Counted from the first letter of the stretch, positions 12,143 through 23,597 are shown. The stretch: DNA of 64,000 bases from Zopfochytrium polystomum (GCA_025765615.1 JAIVFJ010000111.1:124001-188000); one strand, 5' to 3'. Numbers and translations are program-made. Notes: generated from the sequence alone by a model not told the origin.

Positions 12143-12690
12143 TTAATATCCCCCAAAAGCCTGCGCCCTTCCCTCGACCACCTCATCTGCCGATCCCACG
12201 GTGAGGTCCGTTCCTGTTGCTGTTGAAGCTGCCGTCGACTCAATCGTGTGCACCCCCTTCGTCTCTGACTTAATCATATCCACCATACTGAGTTCAGACG
12301 GCATCGATGACATCGGCTCGACTTTTGCCATTGCACAGACTCCACCGCTCCACCCCACACTCAGACACAACCTGCCCTGAGCAGCTTCACAAAACTCATC
12401 GCAGGCATCGCCGCACATTCTCTTGATATAACCCAGCGTCGTCTTTCGGCATCTGCAGAGGGAATCACAAGCACCGGATGGATGATCGACTGCGATGAGG
12501 TCAGGGTGGCTCCCAATTGCAATCGATCCCGTCCCAACCCTTTCACCTTGCAGTCGCTACCTTGCCTTTCCCCCTTTTCCCTCCCGCCATTGATTTCGTT
12601 TTTCACAGTTACATACGCCCAGTCCATCTGCAACACCTTCCCCAACGAGCAGTGTCTCGTCCCTGTAGTTGCGCACCGCTTCCTTTGCAT
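12143..12690 (-). CDS. Small cysteine-rich protein of unknown function
   Basis: Two predicted exons, complement(12143..12452, 12617..12690), with a GTATGT donor at 12616 and a CTGCAG acceptor. Phases close at 128 codons (127 residues). The first two-thirds are Cys-rich (CATTGTRHC, then MCGDACDEFCEAAQ, then a CAM segment); the tail is Ser/Thr/Glu-rich and ends AQAFGGY. No signal peptide is visible at the chosen Met, and an upstream exon could supply one because the frame stays open beyond it. I do not recognise the family. It retains CpG, unlike the retroelement around it, so it may be captured host sequence or an element gene. Confidence 0.4.
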
Positions 12691-12926
12691 CTTTGCGATT
12701 GCGTAGTCTGAGATCCTGGCTGAGTGATTAACAGACAAGAGATGGTAGCCAGGAAGAACGAGTGGCTGTTGCGAGCTGACACTGCTCAATGTCGGGGTGG
12801 CAGGCTTGAGCCTAGCCAGTCATGCGACGTATGGCTGAGGGCTGGACCTGTGCTTACAGGCAGACATGGGAATTGGTGTGAGCCACTTTAATAAGATCTT
12901 GTCAATTTGACCAACCAATTGTTTCG

Positions 12927-15900
12927 ATGTCATCCGAGTGGCGCTGCTTTCCATGCAACTGCGAGTTCGAATACAAAAGCAAACTGGACCGGCACTTACG
13001 CACGCAAAAGCACCAAGTTATTATGTCTCTTTTCGGCGAGTTGGAGAATGCAGATCACTTGGCTGGGCCTTCAAATGACAGGCGATCAGACAGCTGCGCT
13101 TGGGATTTCCCTCCACGGGGTGGAACGAGCGATCCATGTGTTGGTGCCAGTGAAGGCGATGTTGCCTCAGCACCAGACAATTGCAGTGGCAACGAGCAGT
13201 ATTTTTCAGGAAGTCAATCATCCCATTCGGAGTCGGACTCTCGCAGCGAGATGTCAGAATCGGATGAGGAGCTGGGGCCTTTAGACCCATCAGACGAAAG
13301 TGAATATGATGAAATTGATTTCGTAATGCACAGCAGCCCAGAGCCAAATACGGAAAATCAACACCAATCTGGTCCGTCAATGTGCGTGCCCCAATCTAAC
13401 TGCTAACCTTGCCATAACATTAGAAAATAAAACTTCACACCCCAATATTCAACGTAATGCATCAGAAACTCCATCTCCACCAAATTTACCATTCTACTTT
13501 GACGTTCCAACTCTGCATATGAAATTGGCACTATTCTTCAGTCAGCAGCCTTTTCGATTTCCAAATCCAATGAAGAGAGCAATTTTGCAACTTCTTGTAG
13601 ATCTCGGAGTCCATGATGTTCCTAGTTTGCACAAAATCAAACAAATCCAGAAACTTGCAGTGGACATATGTCAAGTTACTACTCGAAAGTTCAAAACTTC
13701 AACTGGAAAATTGATCTATTACAATTCTATTGCAGACACAATCCGATTAGAGCTTGCAAAGCCTGAGATCTGGAATTATCTCCACTTTTATCCAACACTT
13801 GACGATTGTGTTCGTGAATTAAGTGGATGTAGCAAATGGCTGTACTCAATCTCATCACCAATGGTGCCTGGAAGTGGGGAGAGGGAAGACATTTTTGCTG
13901 AAGAGGTTTATTCTCTACAAAATGGCAGTACCCATGCAGGAACATTTTACATTACAACCTTTGCATATGATTGTCTCAACAGAGAGATGGTGTGGTTTGG
14001 CTACCAATGTGACTTGAGTGACAATGTTCTCCTCATTGACCAAACAGCAGCAGTGCAATTCCCTGTTGATGACTCTTCTTTCACTTTGACACTCTTACTA
14101 TCTGAGAACTATAAAACCTTCTGGAAAGTTGACACCACAGGCACTATCAAACCTTCCAGTCCAATCCGAAGCAATCCTCTCCGCCAAAAAGCAGCTGGCA
14201 AAAGTGTTCTCATGGCCCCTCTGACTTTATCTGAGGATGATCTGAGTGGAAAACGTCTCAAAAAAATGGAATAAGTATGAGTCTTGGAGCTTCACATTTG
14301 CTGGTCTCCCTGAGCCATTTCGAAGCCTTCGTGAACACAATCATTTTATTCTTGCCTCAAAGACAGCGACAGGGATTGAGTCAACTGAGGTTATAGCCAA
14401 AAACATACGAGAGCTACATGAAGGAATTGATGTGCCTGACCCCATTCACAAAAAAGATGTAGTCTTGATTGGCTGCATTCTTCAGCTAGTTGGTGACAAT
14501 CCTATGCATACAGTTATGTGCTCAAGGACTGGCCTGGCATCTTTGCATCCTTGCCGCTTTTGCCTGATTCCTGACTGGCAACTGGAGACAACTCCAGAGC
14601 AAGCACCAAATCAGCTTGCCTCCTATTTGGACCCACACTCCTCTCCCAACTTCCAGCTTGGTCTATCTGCACAGGAAGTGAAGAACCTTCTCTCTGATTT
14701 ACATAAAAGAGTCATGCTTGGAGCTATTACTCGACAAAAAGCAGTTTCAATTGCTGCGGCAAATGGCGTCAAAGACTGGTATTTTGAGAAGGGCATGGAG
14801 GAAAAGTCAAATCTCCCACAGATGAATCCTCTTCTTGGTTTGTCCTTTTTTCCCAATAGTTGATTCTTCACTGAACCGTACAAAGGTCACCCCTCTGAGG
14901 ATCCATTTTTCAATCTGGGATTTGATGCTCCAATTGATATCCTTCACTGTACAAGCCTTGGAATTGTGAAGTATGCAATGAGGGCCACTCTTCACAAAAT
15001 GAAAAAGGCGCAAAGAGCATTGCTTCAGGCAATTTTAAATGGTATTGACCATTCAGGCTTTCCAAAACCGTTTAATGGATATGAGCTGGTGAGTTTGTCC
15101 GTACCACATCCATTCTTCCTCCTTTAAACAACAGCTCCCAACTTTTCAGGTTCATTATACCAATTCATTAAATGGAAAAGACCTCCATGCATTCTCGCAA
15201 ATTGCGACCTTTGCGCTGAAGGACCTTGTTTCTGACGATGTTTTGGAGATGTGGATCAACATTTCTGCTTTTGATGCACTCCTGCACGCTGAGGAAATCA
15301 GAGATATGGATGACCACTGTGAGGAGCTCGCAATGTGGCACAGCAACTTGGCAAACACAATTCTGAAGTGCGAATATCGATGGGATCTTATCAAACCAAA
15401 GCTCCATATTCTTTCCCACGCTCCCTTCTATACTCAACGCTTTGGGCCTCTTCGACGATCAGCTGCCCATGGAAAAGAGGCGCAAAACAAATTGGTTCGC
15501 TACAACATTCTTGCAACAAACAGGCGCAATACTTCTAGAGATGTTGCTATCAACTTTTCAGTAGAGGCTGCAGGACACCACCTTATGTCTGGAGGCTATT
15601 GTCAGTTGCAAAGTGGATGGATTCCTACTCCTTCTGACTTCTCAGTCCCACGAGTCAACGAAGGTTTGCTGCTTGAAATCGCTTGTAAATCAATATGTTT
15701 ACTGAAACCACAAAAGAACTGCTGACAAAAGAGCGAGGTACACAAGCAAAACAGAAAGTGCACAGTCAAACCATGATTATGCGAGTTGGTTTTGACCAGT
15801 CCATTGAGTTTGGTGAAGTAGTGGATGACTCATTCCTTCAAGCTGGAAGCACAGTGGTTGTAATCACTTATTGTTTGCAAGATGAGACACTTATGGAGTG

Positions 15901-16585
15901 CCCGATATTGCAAAGCACTGGAAAGCGCAGCCATTGGTTATGCAGCGTGGAGCAGAGTATCTATATTGTAAATGCACCCCACGTCTGTGGTCCTGAGTGT
16001 CATATCAAAGCAACAAGCCTGAAGTTTGAGACCCAGCGAAGCTTTCATGCATTTGTCCATGACTATGTATCAAGCCCACAAAGGCTGCTGAACACGTTCT
16101 GCTCATCAACCTACGACCTCTTGAAATTTCTTCATCTTGTACAAAGTGCACAAAGTTCAACAGTGTCCATGGATCTGGTCAGATCTGCTTTGGCTACTCG
16201 GAAGCTTCAGAAGAAGCGGGGACGGCCACCAAAGCAACGAGTCTCCAATTTGCCAACCTTTGCTGACTCTGAGGCCAAAATGACTTCCTTGTGCGGGAGT
16301 GACCAGACACAGGATACAGACGCTACAAATTCTCAGCATCAAACAAAAGCAAAGCAGCAGAGACGAACAACTCAACCCAATGAAAAGAGAATATTGTGCA
16401 ACCACCTGGCAAGCTTCCATTCAATGCAGGGCAAGGAACAAGCTGCTTTTGTTAATGCTGTTATTGCTGAACTGTATGAAGCGGCTGAACTGTGTGAAGC
16501 TGACAAACGGCTGTGGAGTGTTGCTGAAGTGCGCAGCTGGTTCCATCGAAACCAGGGAAGGGAAGTTGTTCTTCAACTTCCATAA
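12927..16585 (+). pseudogene. C2H2 zinc-finger / AT-hook transposase-like protein with one frameshift
   Basis: Proposed exons 12927..13371, 13424..14837, 14886..15088, 15150..15663 and 15717..16585, with introns of 48-61 bp, several carrying CTAAC or CTGAAC-like branch sites. All phases agree except for one extra A in the AAAA run at about 14249-14252; without it the gene would encode 1147 residues. An N-terminal C2H2 finger (CFPCNCEFEYKSKLDRHLRTQKH) is followed by an acidic Ser-rich segment, then a large core with WNKYESWSFTFAGLP, DILHCTSLGIVKYA, YTNSLNGKDLHAFSQIA and KPKLHILSHAPFYTQRFGP. An AT-hook (KKRGRPPKQR) lies near the C-terminus. The core resembles the multicopy zinc-finger transposase-like proteins of mushroom-forming fungi (Plavaka/KDZ-like); that assignment rests on memory of the family, not a search. 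It probably mobilises DNA. Confidence 0.7.
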
Positions 16586-16789
16586 TGGGGACGGTATTGT
16601 CCATAGTGTGAACCCTCTCCACAAAGAAAATTTTTGATAAGACTTGCTTTCTCAATACAATTTTCTTAAAGTGCATCGTATCTGCACATGACAACAAGAG
16701 GAAACTAACACGAGAGGGAGACATCCAGAGAGGAAATAGAAGAAACTAAACCAACGTACAGATCACCCCCCACAAAACCCCGTCCCCTC

Positions 16790-17003
16790 CACCACAACTA
16801 AACCAACAAAACCAGATCTCACTCCTCTCCCTCACCACCCACCTCGCCCCAGCCTGCGCTCACCACCTTGCCTGCCCTCGCAACCCTCCTCAAAGACCAT
16901 CAAGTCCACGACGTCTTCCTCCTCGCGGCCCTCAACGTCCCAACAAGCAACACCCTCCGCGACGGTGCGGTGTACCAGGTCGCGATGAACAGCGCTGTGC
17001 TGT
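16790..17003 (+). other. Orphan exon-like coding segment
   Basis: One frame reads SPQPALTTLPALATLLKDHQ and on through VHDVFLLAALNVP to a clean GTAAGC donor at 17004, followed by a poly-T tract at about 17018-17039. Codon use is C-rich at third positions, like host genes and unlike the neighbouring element genes. No matching downstream exon was found. It may be a captured gene fragment. Confidence 0.35.
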
Positions 17004-17821
17004 GTAAGCTCTCCTCTTTTTTTTTTTTTTTTTTTTTTTAAGTTCGTGGCTTTTTTGTCTTAACTCGAACACCCCAAAGTCAAGTGCCACGTTCAGAACT
17101 CTGCATTGGCCGGACTTACTGCTGTTGTGGAGAGAGTTCCACCTAAGACATCCCCGTAGACCTCTATCAGCTAGAGCGTATCACAGCCTAAGGCTGCGAT
17201 TGCGGCGAAAAGAAGCGGCGGCCAAGCTGTAGCACGAACAATAATGAAGGTGACGGAAGCGAGGTCGCGCTGAAAAAGTGTAGAAGGGCGGGGCAAATCC
17301 GCTGCTCTCGTGGATAGCAGCGAAAGTCGCGCCTCAACGAAGCAGTGGGAATTGGGGGTGGCATTAATGTGGTGAGATGGGCAATGCCTTATTGATCAGA
17401 TAATTTCTTTCTTCTGGCCATGCGTGTGTGTGTTTCTAAGCGAGTAAGAAAAGAACACAGCGACTGTGATGGTAACAAGCAGCGACGGCGGCGGCGAGGG
17501 TGACTCTTGCTTACAATGGTTGGAACTGCTGCTGCCGATGCTGCCGCTGCTGGTGTAAATGGCAGTTCAGTTGGGCGGAGATGGGGACGAGGATCTGGAA
17601 GTCACGAAGAAAAAACCTGTGAACAGAAGAGACTCACGAAGCCACACAGAATTCTCGACTTCCTTTCTTTGAGAAGTCCGATAAAGTGGATGAGAGCAAG
17701 GAGAGCTCGCAACAGTGTGGCTGAACGAGGGTCATGTGAACCAACCGTCACGAGGCATCCCACAATGAAGACCAGGAGAATTTAAAGGTGGCACCAAGGA
17801 ATCCTCCACAAAAAACTCTGA

Positions 17822-19343
17822 ATGGACCGGCCTCACCCTCTGTCAACGTCAAGCACACAAGCGAACAGTCCAGCTACTGCACGAACAAGCGCACTGAATG
17901 CACCCCTGGCATCGCAACAGCTTTCTGAAAAGGTACGAGACATGTGCAGTGGCTCATGAAAACATGATTCTCCAGCCTTCCCAGCGAGGTGCTTCAGCAA
18001 GACCACCTCCTCGATTTCATCCGTTCCAACGGAATGAGAATCAGCCACCGCGCCCTGGAGCAGCTTTTGCAACGCTGCCAGCGGTTGCTGCATCGTGAGT
18101 TCACTGCAGGTTACCCTTGTTCCTGCGCATTGATGAAACCTATTGCAGACGCTCTGCCGGTGCCCGTCCAGCCCCTCCCCCGCCTACTGCAGCAGCAGCT
18201 CGCCCGCTGTCCACCCAGCCTCCTGCTGCCCCCTGGGTTTCCCTCGTCGAACGGGAGATTAACAACGGTCACATTCGAGGCAGCGCCATGCCTAAACTAC
18301 GGCTTCTTGCTGTGAGTGTTCCATTCCCCATTTAACGACACATTCTCACCCTTTCTCTGCATACGTTAGGAAACTCCAGTGCATGACCTTACTATGTACC
18401 TACTTGCGCACGTGTTACACTCGAACAAAGTCAACGAGCACAACTGATGCAATTCCACGTGATGTTGCGGTAAGAGTTTGCAAGCAGTCACGAGTGGTGT
18501 ACACGTTGTAATGGGTAATTAACGGTTTTGCCACCAATCAGAGGGATCTCCGGCGCTTCGTTCTGCGCTACCTCCATAAATGCCACCCCTTTCCTCAAGT
18601 TGGCACTTTAAAAGAAAGCAAGATACCCACTCTTGCCTCAGCTGGTCTGAAAATTGAAAACGCGGTGGACTGCAGTATTGATTGCACAAACTGGGTCGTG
18701 GTAAGTAACTTGAACTGAAGCTTTGTCGCTCACTGCTCCCTGTAGTCCAATATGTCTAGCATCGGCGGATACACACCAGTTGAAGGTGCGGCTTTGTCCA
18801 ACCTCCGCACCTCTGTATCAGACATTCTCAGCTCGACAAAATCTGAGTGGAAAAAAATTGTAAGTGAGCAACAGACACACTGCAGCACGGACTTTCTGAA
18901 TCTCCTTTCAAAAGATTTCGAAACAGTTCAAGAAAGACGAGCTTTGTCCTGATACTTTGGCTGCAAGGTTCTTCGAGCCAATGAAGAAAGACTCCCCATT
19001 TCCGTATTTTCCTCCAATTTCAGCTGAAGAGCTTCGCATGGGCCGTCTGGCATTTGCAGTCCTTTGCGTAATGTGTCGCTTTGCTGCCTGCACTTTCTCA
19101 CTAATAATGTCTCAGCTCTATGCGTACTACTGCCATTCAGTGAAGCTCACGTTTCCAAATTGCGGCTTGTGGGAGGTCGTGAACTCTCTACTCATGGAAT
19201 TTGATTTGTATGATAGCGAAGCTCAAGTTGAATTTATCAGCCAGTGTGAGAGTGAAATGACACTGCTAGATTTCGCTATTATGGACCAAGACCCTGCAGA
19301 AGCAGCGAGCCATGATCATTTTGATGAGCCTTCGAATGCCTGA
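17822..19343 (+). CDS. Intact seven-exon gene of unknown function in the mobile insertion
   Basis: Proposed exons 17822..17932, 17989..18094, 18149..18311, 18370..18469, 18542..18700, 18746..18859 and 18915..19343. Every junction has GT and AG, six introns are 45-72 bp, and the phases close at 394 codons (393 residues). The start ATG at 17822 follows a purine-rich context. Recognisable stretches are a helical segment (LLDFIRSNGMRISHRALEQ), a Cys-containing middle, RRFVLRYLHKCHPFPQVG, and a hydrophobic LAFAVLCVMCRFAACTFSLI segment near the C-terminus, then an acidic tail. I recognise no family. It lies 1.2 kb downstream of, and co-directional with, the transposase-like gene, so it may be a second gene of that element. 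Alternative frames in exons 2-3 also lack stops, so the middle is less certain than the last three exons. Confidence 0.55.
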
Positions 19344-19374
19344 GTCCGTGCGTGTGACAAATTCGCTCCTGCAT

Positions 19375-19945
19375 ATTTACTTTACGCAGTCCCAGTCTTC
19401 GAAGTACATCTGCATTGTTGCAAAGGTTTCGACATGCTGAGAATTTCTATTCGCCTGCAAGACGGTGTGGCTGGGTCGTTTCGTAGGCACCACCGCAAGC
19501 GTGCTGGCGATGATCAAGCACGACATGTGGCCAACAGCAAGCACGACGACGACTGCGATGCCCAGCGGGGAATGGTCGCCGTGGCGGGTCGCTCAGGGCC
19601 AGCACGCTTGCAACGCTGCTGGGCTTCCCCAACGACAGCGAGCTCAGCAAAAAAGGCGCAAATGCGCCGGTCAACGGGTCGTACACGACTGCGCTGACTG
19701 TGCGGCCAGAGGGCAGCCGGACGGAACCAGGTACGATAAGCACCGCCGCTGGCGCGTCGTTGGCATTTACAAGCGCACGCGGCAGAGTCCGCAAGCCGAG
19801 GACAGAGCTTGCGGGATCGAAGCCGGCTACGGTCGACACGTTCTGGCTGTCCCACTTTTGCAGAAAGCTCCATTGCGCGAGCTGGCGATTGACGAGGAAA
19901 CTCGAACGCCGGTCACCTGTCCCTGACCCTCAAGGCCGCCATCTC
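19375..19945 (-). pseudogene. Degenerate host-like coding fragment with a membrane segment
   Basis: On the minus strand an open frame reads FLVNRQLAQWSFLQKWDSQN, then through LIVPGSVRLPSGRT and VVYDPLTGAFAPF to about 19600. A different frame then gives a hydrophobic helix, GIAVVVVLAVGHMSCLIIAS, and ends near 19375. The two parts look like one gene broken by a frameshift near 19580-19600. GC and CpG content are host-like. Family not recognised. Confidence 0.35.
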
Positions 19946-20079
19946 CTCCAAGTGCGCCTCCATCCACACCACACCGCCAACACCCACTCCATCAACGTCC
20001 GCCACACCTGGCCCCGCATGGCACAAAACGCGCAGCACGCCGCCACAGAGTCGGCCCTCTGCGACCGTCGAGTCGACTG

Positions 20080-21525
20080 AGGCCTACTGTTCAGACTGTC
20101 AGTCACTATTGGCCCTTTTGGTTCATGTGCGTTTTCCCAACGCAGGATTCCCAGTTGCCTTCCTACAAAACAGCTTGCTACTGCTTCTTACCACACTTCG
20201 CACGATCCCATTCGCTCGTGAGCTGTTTGCATCAATCATCCCTTTTCTCCACTTGAGCAGCCTTTCTATCTGTGACCGCAATTGCTAATTGGTTGTGCTT
20301 CCCCCACAATGATTCCAATCTGTTTCAAAACGTTCGTCAGTCAATCACAATAACATCAGTATCAATATAAAGAGATCCTGTGTGCGATATGGATGGTGCG
20401 TTGCTTTCAATCTGGAGCAAGCATTGATCAAGTCTGCTGGGAAGGTTGTGTCCAGCGTGGGCGTAGATTTTACGCATTTTGGTCCATTGTCCCAGCTTAC
20501 CTCCACTGGGAGTTTGTTGCGCATCGGCCCAACCATTTTACGAAGATTCCCCAATGATTTTTTGATTCTGGTCCCGTCCTGCAGACAGCCATTCGAGGGA
20601 CCCAGATTTACTTACTGCCCAAACGGCTGCAGAGGGGGAAGCAGGAAAGACATGTCACAGGCCCTTCAACAAAGGTTCGTGGAACCTTCCCTTGGATTGG
20701 GGGTGTAACACAAAAGAGGGGTTTCTCACACCAAAGCATGAAACAGACACAATCACAAAAGAAAGCATAATCCTCTGGTGCAAGACACAGAAGGGTTTCA
20801 TCTGGGGCACAAGGCCAAAGCCAAGTTAGACCAGAGACAGAACCGACTGGATCGGTAAGACCGACTGAATCGGTAAGGGGAGTGACAAGCCACTACAACC
20901 CATCAAAAGAAACAACAAAAGAAATAAACAACAAGTCAAACCCTGAGTTGGAGGGGGTTGGAGAGACAAAGGGAAGACACAAGGAACAGTTAGTGTGCAG
21001 AGGTGCCTGTTGAACCAAATCAGAACTGTTTTCCACTTAACAGAACCAGACACAACTTGTCTCACTCCAAGGAGAGTGTTCCAACTCAATCCAAGGGAGA
21101 GGGTGCAACCAGGGTGGGAGACAGTGGGACTCTTCTTGCTTCATCCTACCAGGAGACAGACCTCTGCCTCACCAGGCCAGAGAGAATAACCTGTCTTAGA
21201 AGCAAGGAAGGTCAATACCCACTCCCACACACAAGGAAGACACCAAAGACAACCACAGGTATTAGCATGAAAGGAAGAGGGTCTGAACCCAGCGAACCAG
21301 GCCCACCAAAGGCCAAAGGAACCATCACCAGGAACAGGGAGGAATACCAGAGAGACCATACCACCACATAATACCTGACCAGCCAACTCATTCATATCAC
21401 CTTGAGAGACCTGGATTTGAAGCGATGTATTGACAGGAACCGGCGAGGCACTACCACAGTTTTACCCTCCCACCATCCATCATCAAGTAGCTCCTACCCC
21501 AGACCAGCCTAAACAGTATGTGCAG
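20080..21525. other. CpG-poor non-coding part of the insertion
   Basis: No convincing gene. A plus-strand frame at 20382-20705 (GKVVSSVGVDFTHFGP...) is protein-like but unsupported. From about 20700 onward the DNA is A-rich with almost no CpG and many CAACA/GGGAGAG words, consistent with old repeats. Confidence 0.4.
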
Positions 21526-21606
21526 AATGGTGAGGTGCACTGGGACTTGAACCCAGCACACTGCCATAAATGGCCAAGAGAACCAATTCTCCTGTCACAC
21601 ACCAGG
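21526..21606 (-). repeat. tRNA-derived repeat (SINE-like), minus strand
   Basis: The minus strand reads a D-arm-like GAGAATTGGTTCTC hairpin and a perfect T-arm, CTGGG-TTCAAGT-CCCAG (21540-21556), followed by GCACC. The anticodon arm is not well formed, so this is a tRNA-like remnant and not a functional tRNA. Confidence 0.45.
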
Positions 21607-22308
21607 GGACTGCCACCCCCAGCTCATACACACAGTCAGAGAAGGAATAAGGGCAGGCAAGAAGACTTCAGGTACAGGTTCTAAGGGGCAACAAGAATGG
21701 GGGGTGGGCTGCTTAAATAGGAGAGGGTTGGAATCAGCAGGGTGAAGGAAGAAGGAAGGGAAAAGAGGGGAAAACATATACAAAAGAACAAAACAATAAA
21801 TAAAACAACAAAGAAGAGAGAGGAGGAGTGAGTCACCAAACAATGGGGCTGAGCCATCAAACAAGGAAGACAGCTCAGAAAATCATGGAGCATTTCTTGG
21901 CATCAGCTGCCAAGAAAGATGGAGGAGATGGAGAGAGCTGGTTGGTGCAAAGAGGAAGACAGTCACTCACAGCCACAAAAGAAAAGAGACACACACAGAG
22001 ACAACAAACAAACAAATAAATAAAAGATAAAACAGTAAAAACAGGAAAAACAGGATAAACTACTAATTGAAAAAATAAGTAAAAATCATCAATAAAGAAA
22101 GGAGAAAAAACCATATGATCTCATACCCTTTCATGAGGCCTTTCATCATGGTAGCTTATGCAGCAGCTCTGTGTTAGCTCTGTGTACACCTGGACTCTGT
22201 ACTTCTACCCACTGAAGCACATCATCCTAATCCATTTCCAAAAGTGAGGGGGGCAAGGCTTAGTCATTGTGCAGAACTTAGCATTTCTGCATCATTCAGT
22301 TAGTGACT

Positions 22309-22377
22309 GCCAGCATGTCTCGAACTCTGCACCTTTCCCATTGAAGGGAGCGCTCTACACCACTGAGCTAGAGGGCC
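22309..22377 (-). repeat. tRNA-like remnant, minus strand
   Basis: The minus strand contains TAGCTCAGTGGTGTAGAGCG, a good A-box and D-arm, and a B-box-like AGTTCGAGAC. The anticodon stem (CTCCC TTCAATG GGAAA) and T stem do not pair properly. It reads as a decayed tRNA or SINE head. Confidence 0.4.
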
Positions 22378-22674
22378 TCTGGCCAAGAGTGCAGAGCAGC
22401 CTGAGCCATTCGGCCTGCAACTTAGTGCGTAATAATAACATGAATAATATACATGGCCGCCGCTAAGAGACAGTCCAAATCTCAGTGGTTCGGCTTGCAG
22501 GGACAATAATAACCCATGAAAATAATAAGAAATGGGGTCCAGCTGTGTTACGTCACTTTCGTGAAACGTTGTTTGGTCAAGTCAAATTGATAATCCTCAC
22601 AAGTTATCAGTTAAAAAAGCGGGGTATACTCTTTTTATTTGAGGTCGCAGGCTCAACAGCCTGTCGTCCTCACA

Positions 22675-23510
22675 CTCCTTGTTTTCTCCTCTTGGCTCAG
22701 AGGACCCTTAGGAAGTGTCTCAACTGCATCCACTTGCATGGGTTCAGGAACTGTAAGAGCTTGAGGAACTGGGGTAGGTCTTGATGTAGTTCCTACTTGT
22801 CTTTGCTTCAGCCTCTTGGAGTAGAGTCTGTTGTCAATCTTGATGGCAAGGAGAATGTACTCTTCCAAGGTCTCAGGGATGTGCAGAGACTGGGAGAGCA
22901 TGTCTTGGATAGACTCATGGAGACCATCATGGTACAGCTCCATCAGAGCTGCATCATTGTATCCAGAGTCTCTGGCTAGTTGCTTGAATTGGTTGGTGTA
23001 GGCCACACAAGATTGCTTTCCTTGCTTGATATGCTTGAGCTTGGATCTTGCTGTCCAAGATGCGTAGGGGTCTCCAAAGGTAGCTTCCAGCCCCTCCCAG
23101 AGCTCTTGCAGGGTGGTGGGTGTGCTTGGGAGAGATCTGTACCATGATTGAGCTTGACCAGACAGGAGGGTGCTTGTGAAAAGAACCTTGACTTGCTCAC
23201 TGGGAAATCTTGAAGGTTGGAGAAGGATGACATTCTCCACAGTGGCCATGAAGTTCCTAAGGTCTTTGGCCAGCCCAGTGAACTTGTCAGGGCTGGGAAC
23301 CTTGGGCTCTCTTGCTTGGTTGGCTTGAGGCAGGGGAAGAGCTTGATGTTCTTGTTGGTGAAGTTGTTGTTGAAGCTGGTGCTGCTGGTGAAGGACTTGT
23401 TCTTGAAGTTGGTGCGTCTGTCTTGAGAGGGCTTGTAATTGGTCCATCAAGGCTTGGAAGGCAGTTGCATCAGGGAAGGTGTTGTTTGGGGTCAGACATG
23501 ATGGCAGAGA
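22675..23510 (-). pseudogene. Ty3/gypsy-type Gag, N-terminal and capsid part
   Basis: The minus-strand frame from Met at 23450 encodes a Gln-rich coiled N-terminus (HQLQQQLHQQEHQ) and a retrotransposon-type capsid domain with PDKFTGLAKDLRNFM, AQSWYRSLP, LEATFGDPYASWTARSKL and YTNQFKQLA. The likely natural start is ATGTCTGACC near 23500, but a one-base shift separates it from the main frame. The frame ends abruptly at 22675, where the 10.94-kb insertion begins; the zinc knuckle and protease continue at 11734. No reverse transcriptase is present. CpG is depleted. Confidence 0.82.
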
Positions 23511-23544
23511 GTAGTGGGAGAGGGTGAAGTGAATTATGATGTCA

Positions 23545-23597
23545 GGAACAGGGCAGGACAGGACAAGGCAGACAAGGAACTGAGAGGAGTGTGAGAC
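23545..23597 (-). repeat. Retroelement 5' leader
   Basis: Read on the minus strand it begins CTCCTCTCAGTTCC directly after AGTCTCACA, the presumed end of an LTR lying at higher coordinates. It matches 10626-10677 in inverted orientation. Confidence 0.65.

Larger units (their letters stand above)
11735..22674. mobile_element. 10.94-kb insertion inside the gag gene, 4-bp target duplication
   Basis: On the plus strand the element starts TGTGAGACTGTGC at 11735 and ends GTCGTCCTCACA at 22674. CTCC precedes it (11731-11734) and follows it (22675-22678). Removing the element and one CTCC restores an open gag frame on the minus strand, reading EEKTRRAQQGLCFYC into the zinc knuckle. The ends show TG...CA with a short TGTGAG/CTCACA inverted match. 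No paired LTRs were seen, although the AGTCTCACA end also terminates other LTR-like repeats here. Cargo in order: cysteine-rich gene (-), zinc-finger/AT-hook gene (+), an orphan exon (+), a 7-exon gene (+), a coding fragment (-) and tRNA-like remnants. It could be one element or several nested insertions. Confidence 0.7.

Noticed and set aside
22309..22377. Functional tRNA gene, anticodon TTC
   Set aside because: The D-arm is good, but anticodon and T stems do not pair; kept only as a tRNA-like remnant.
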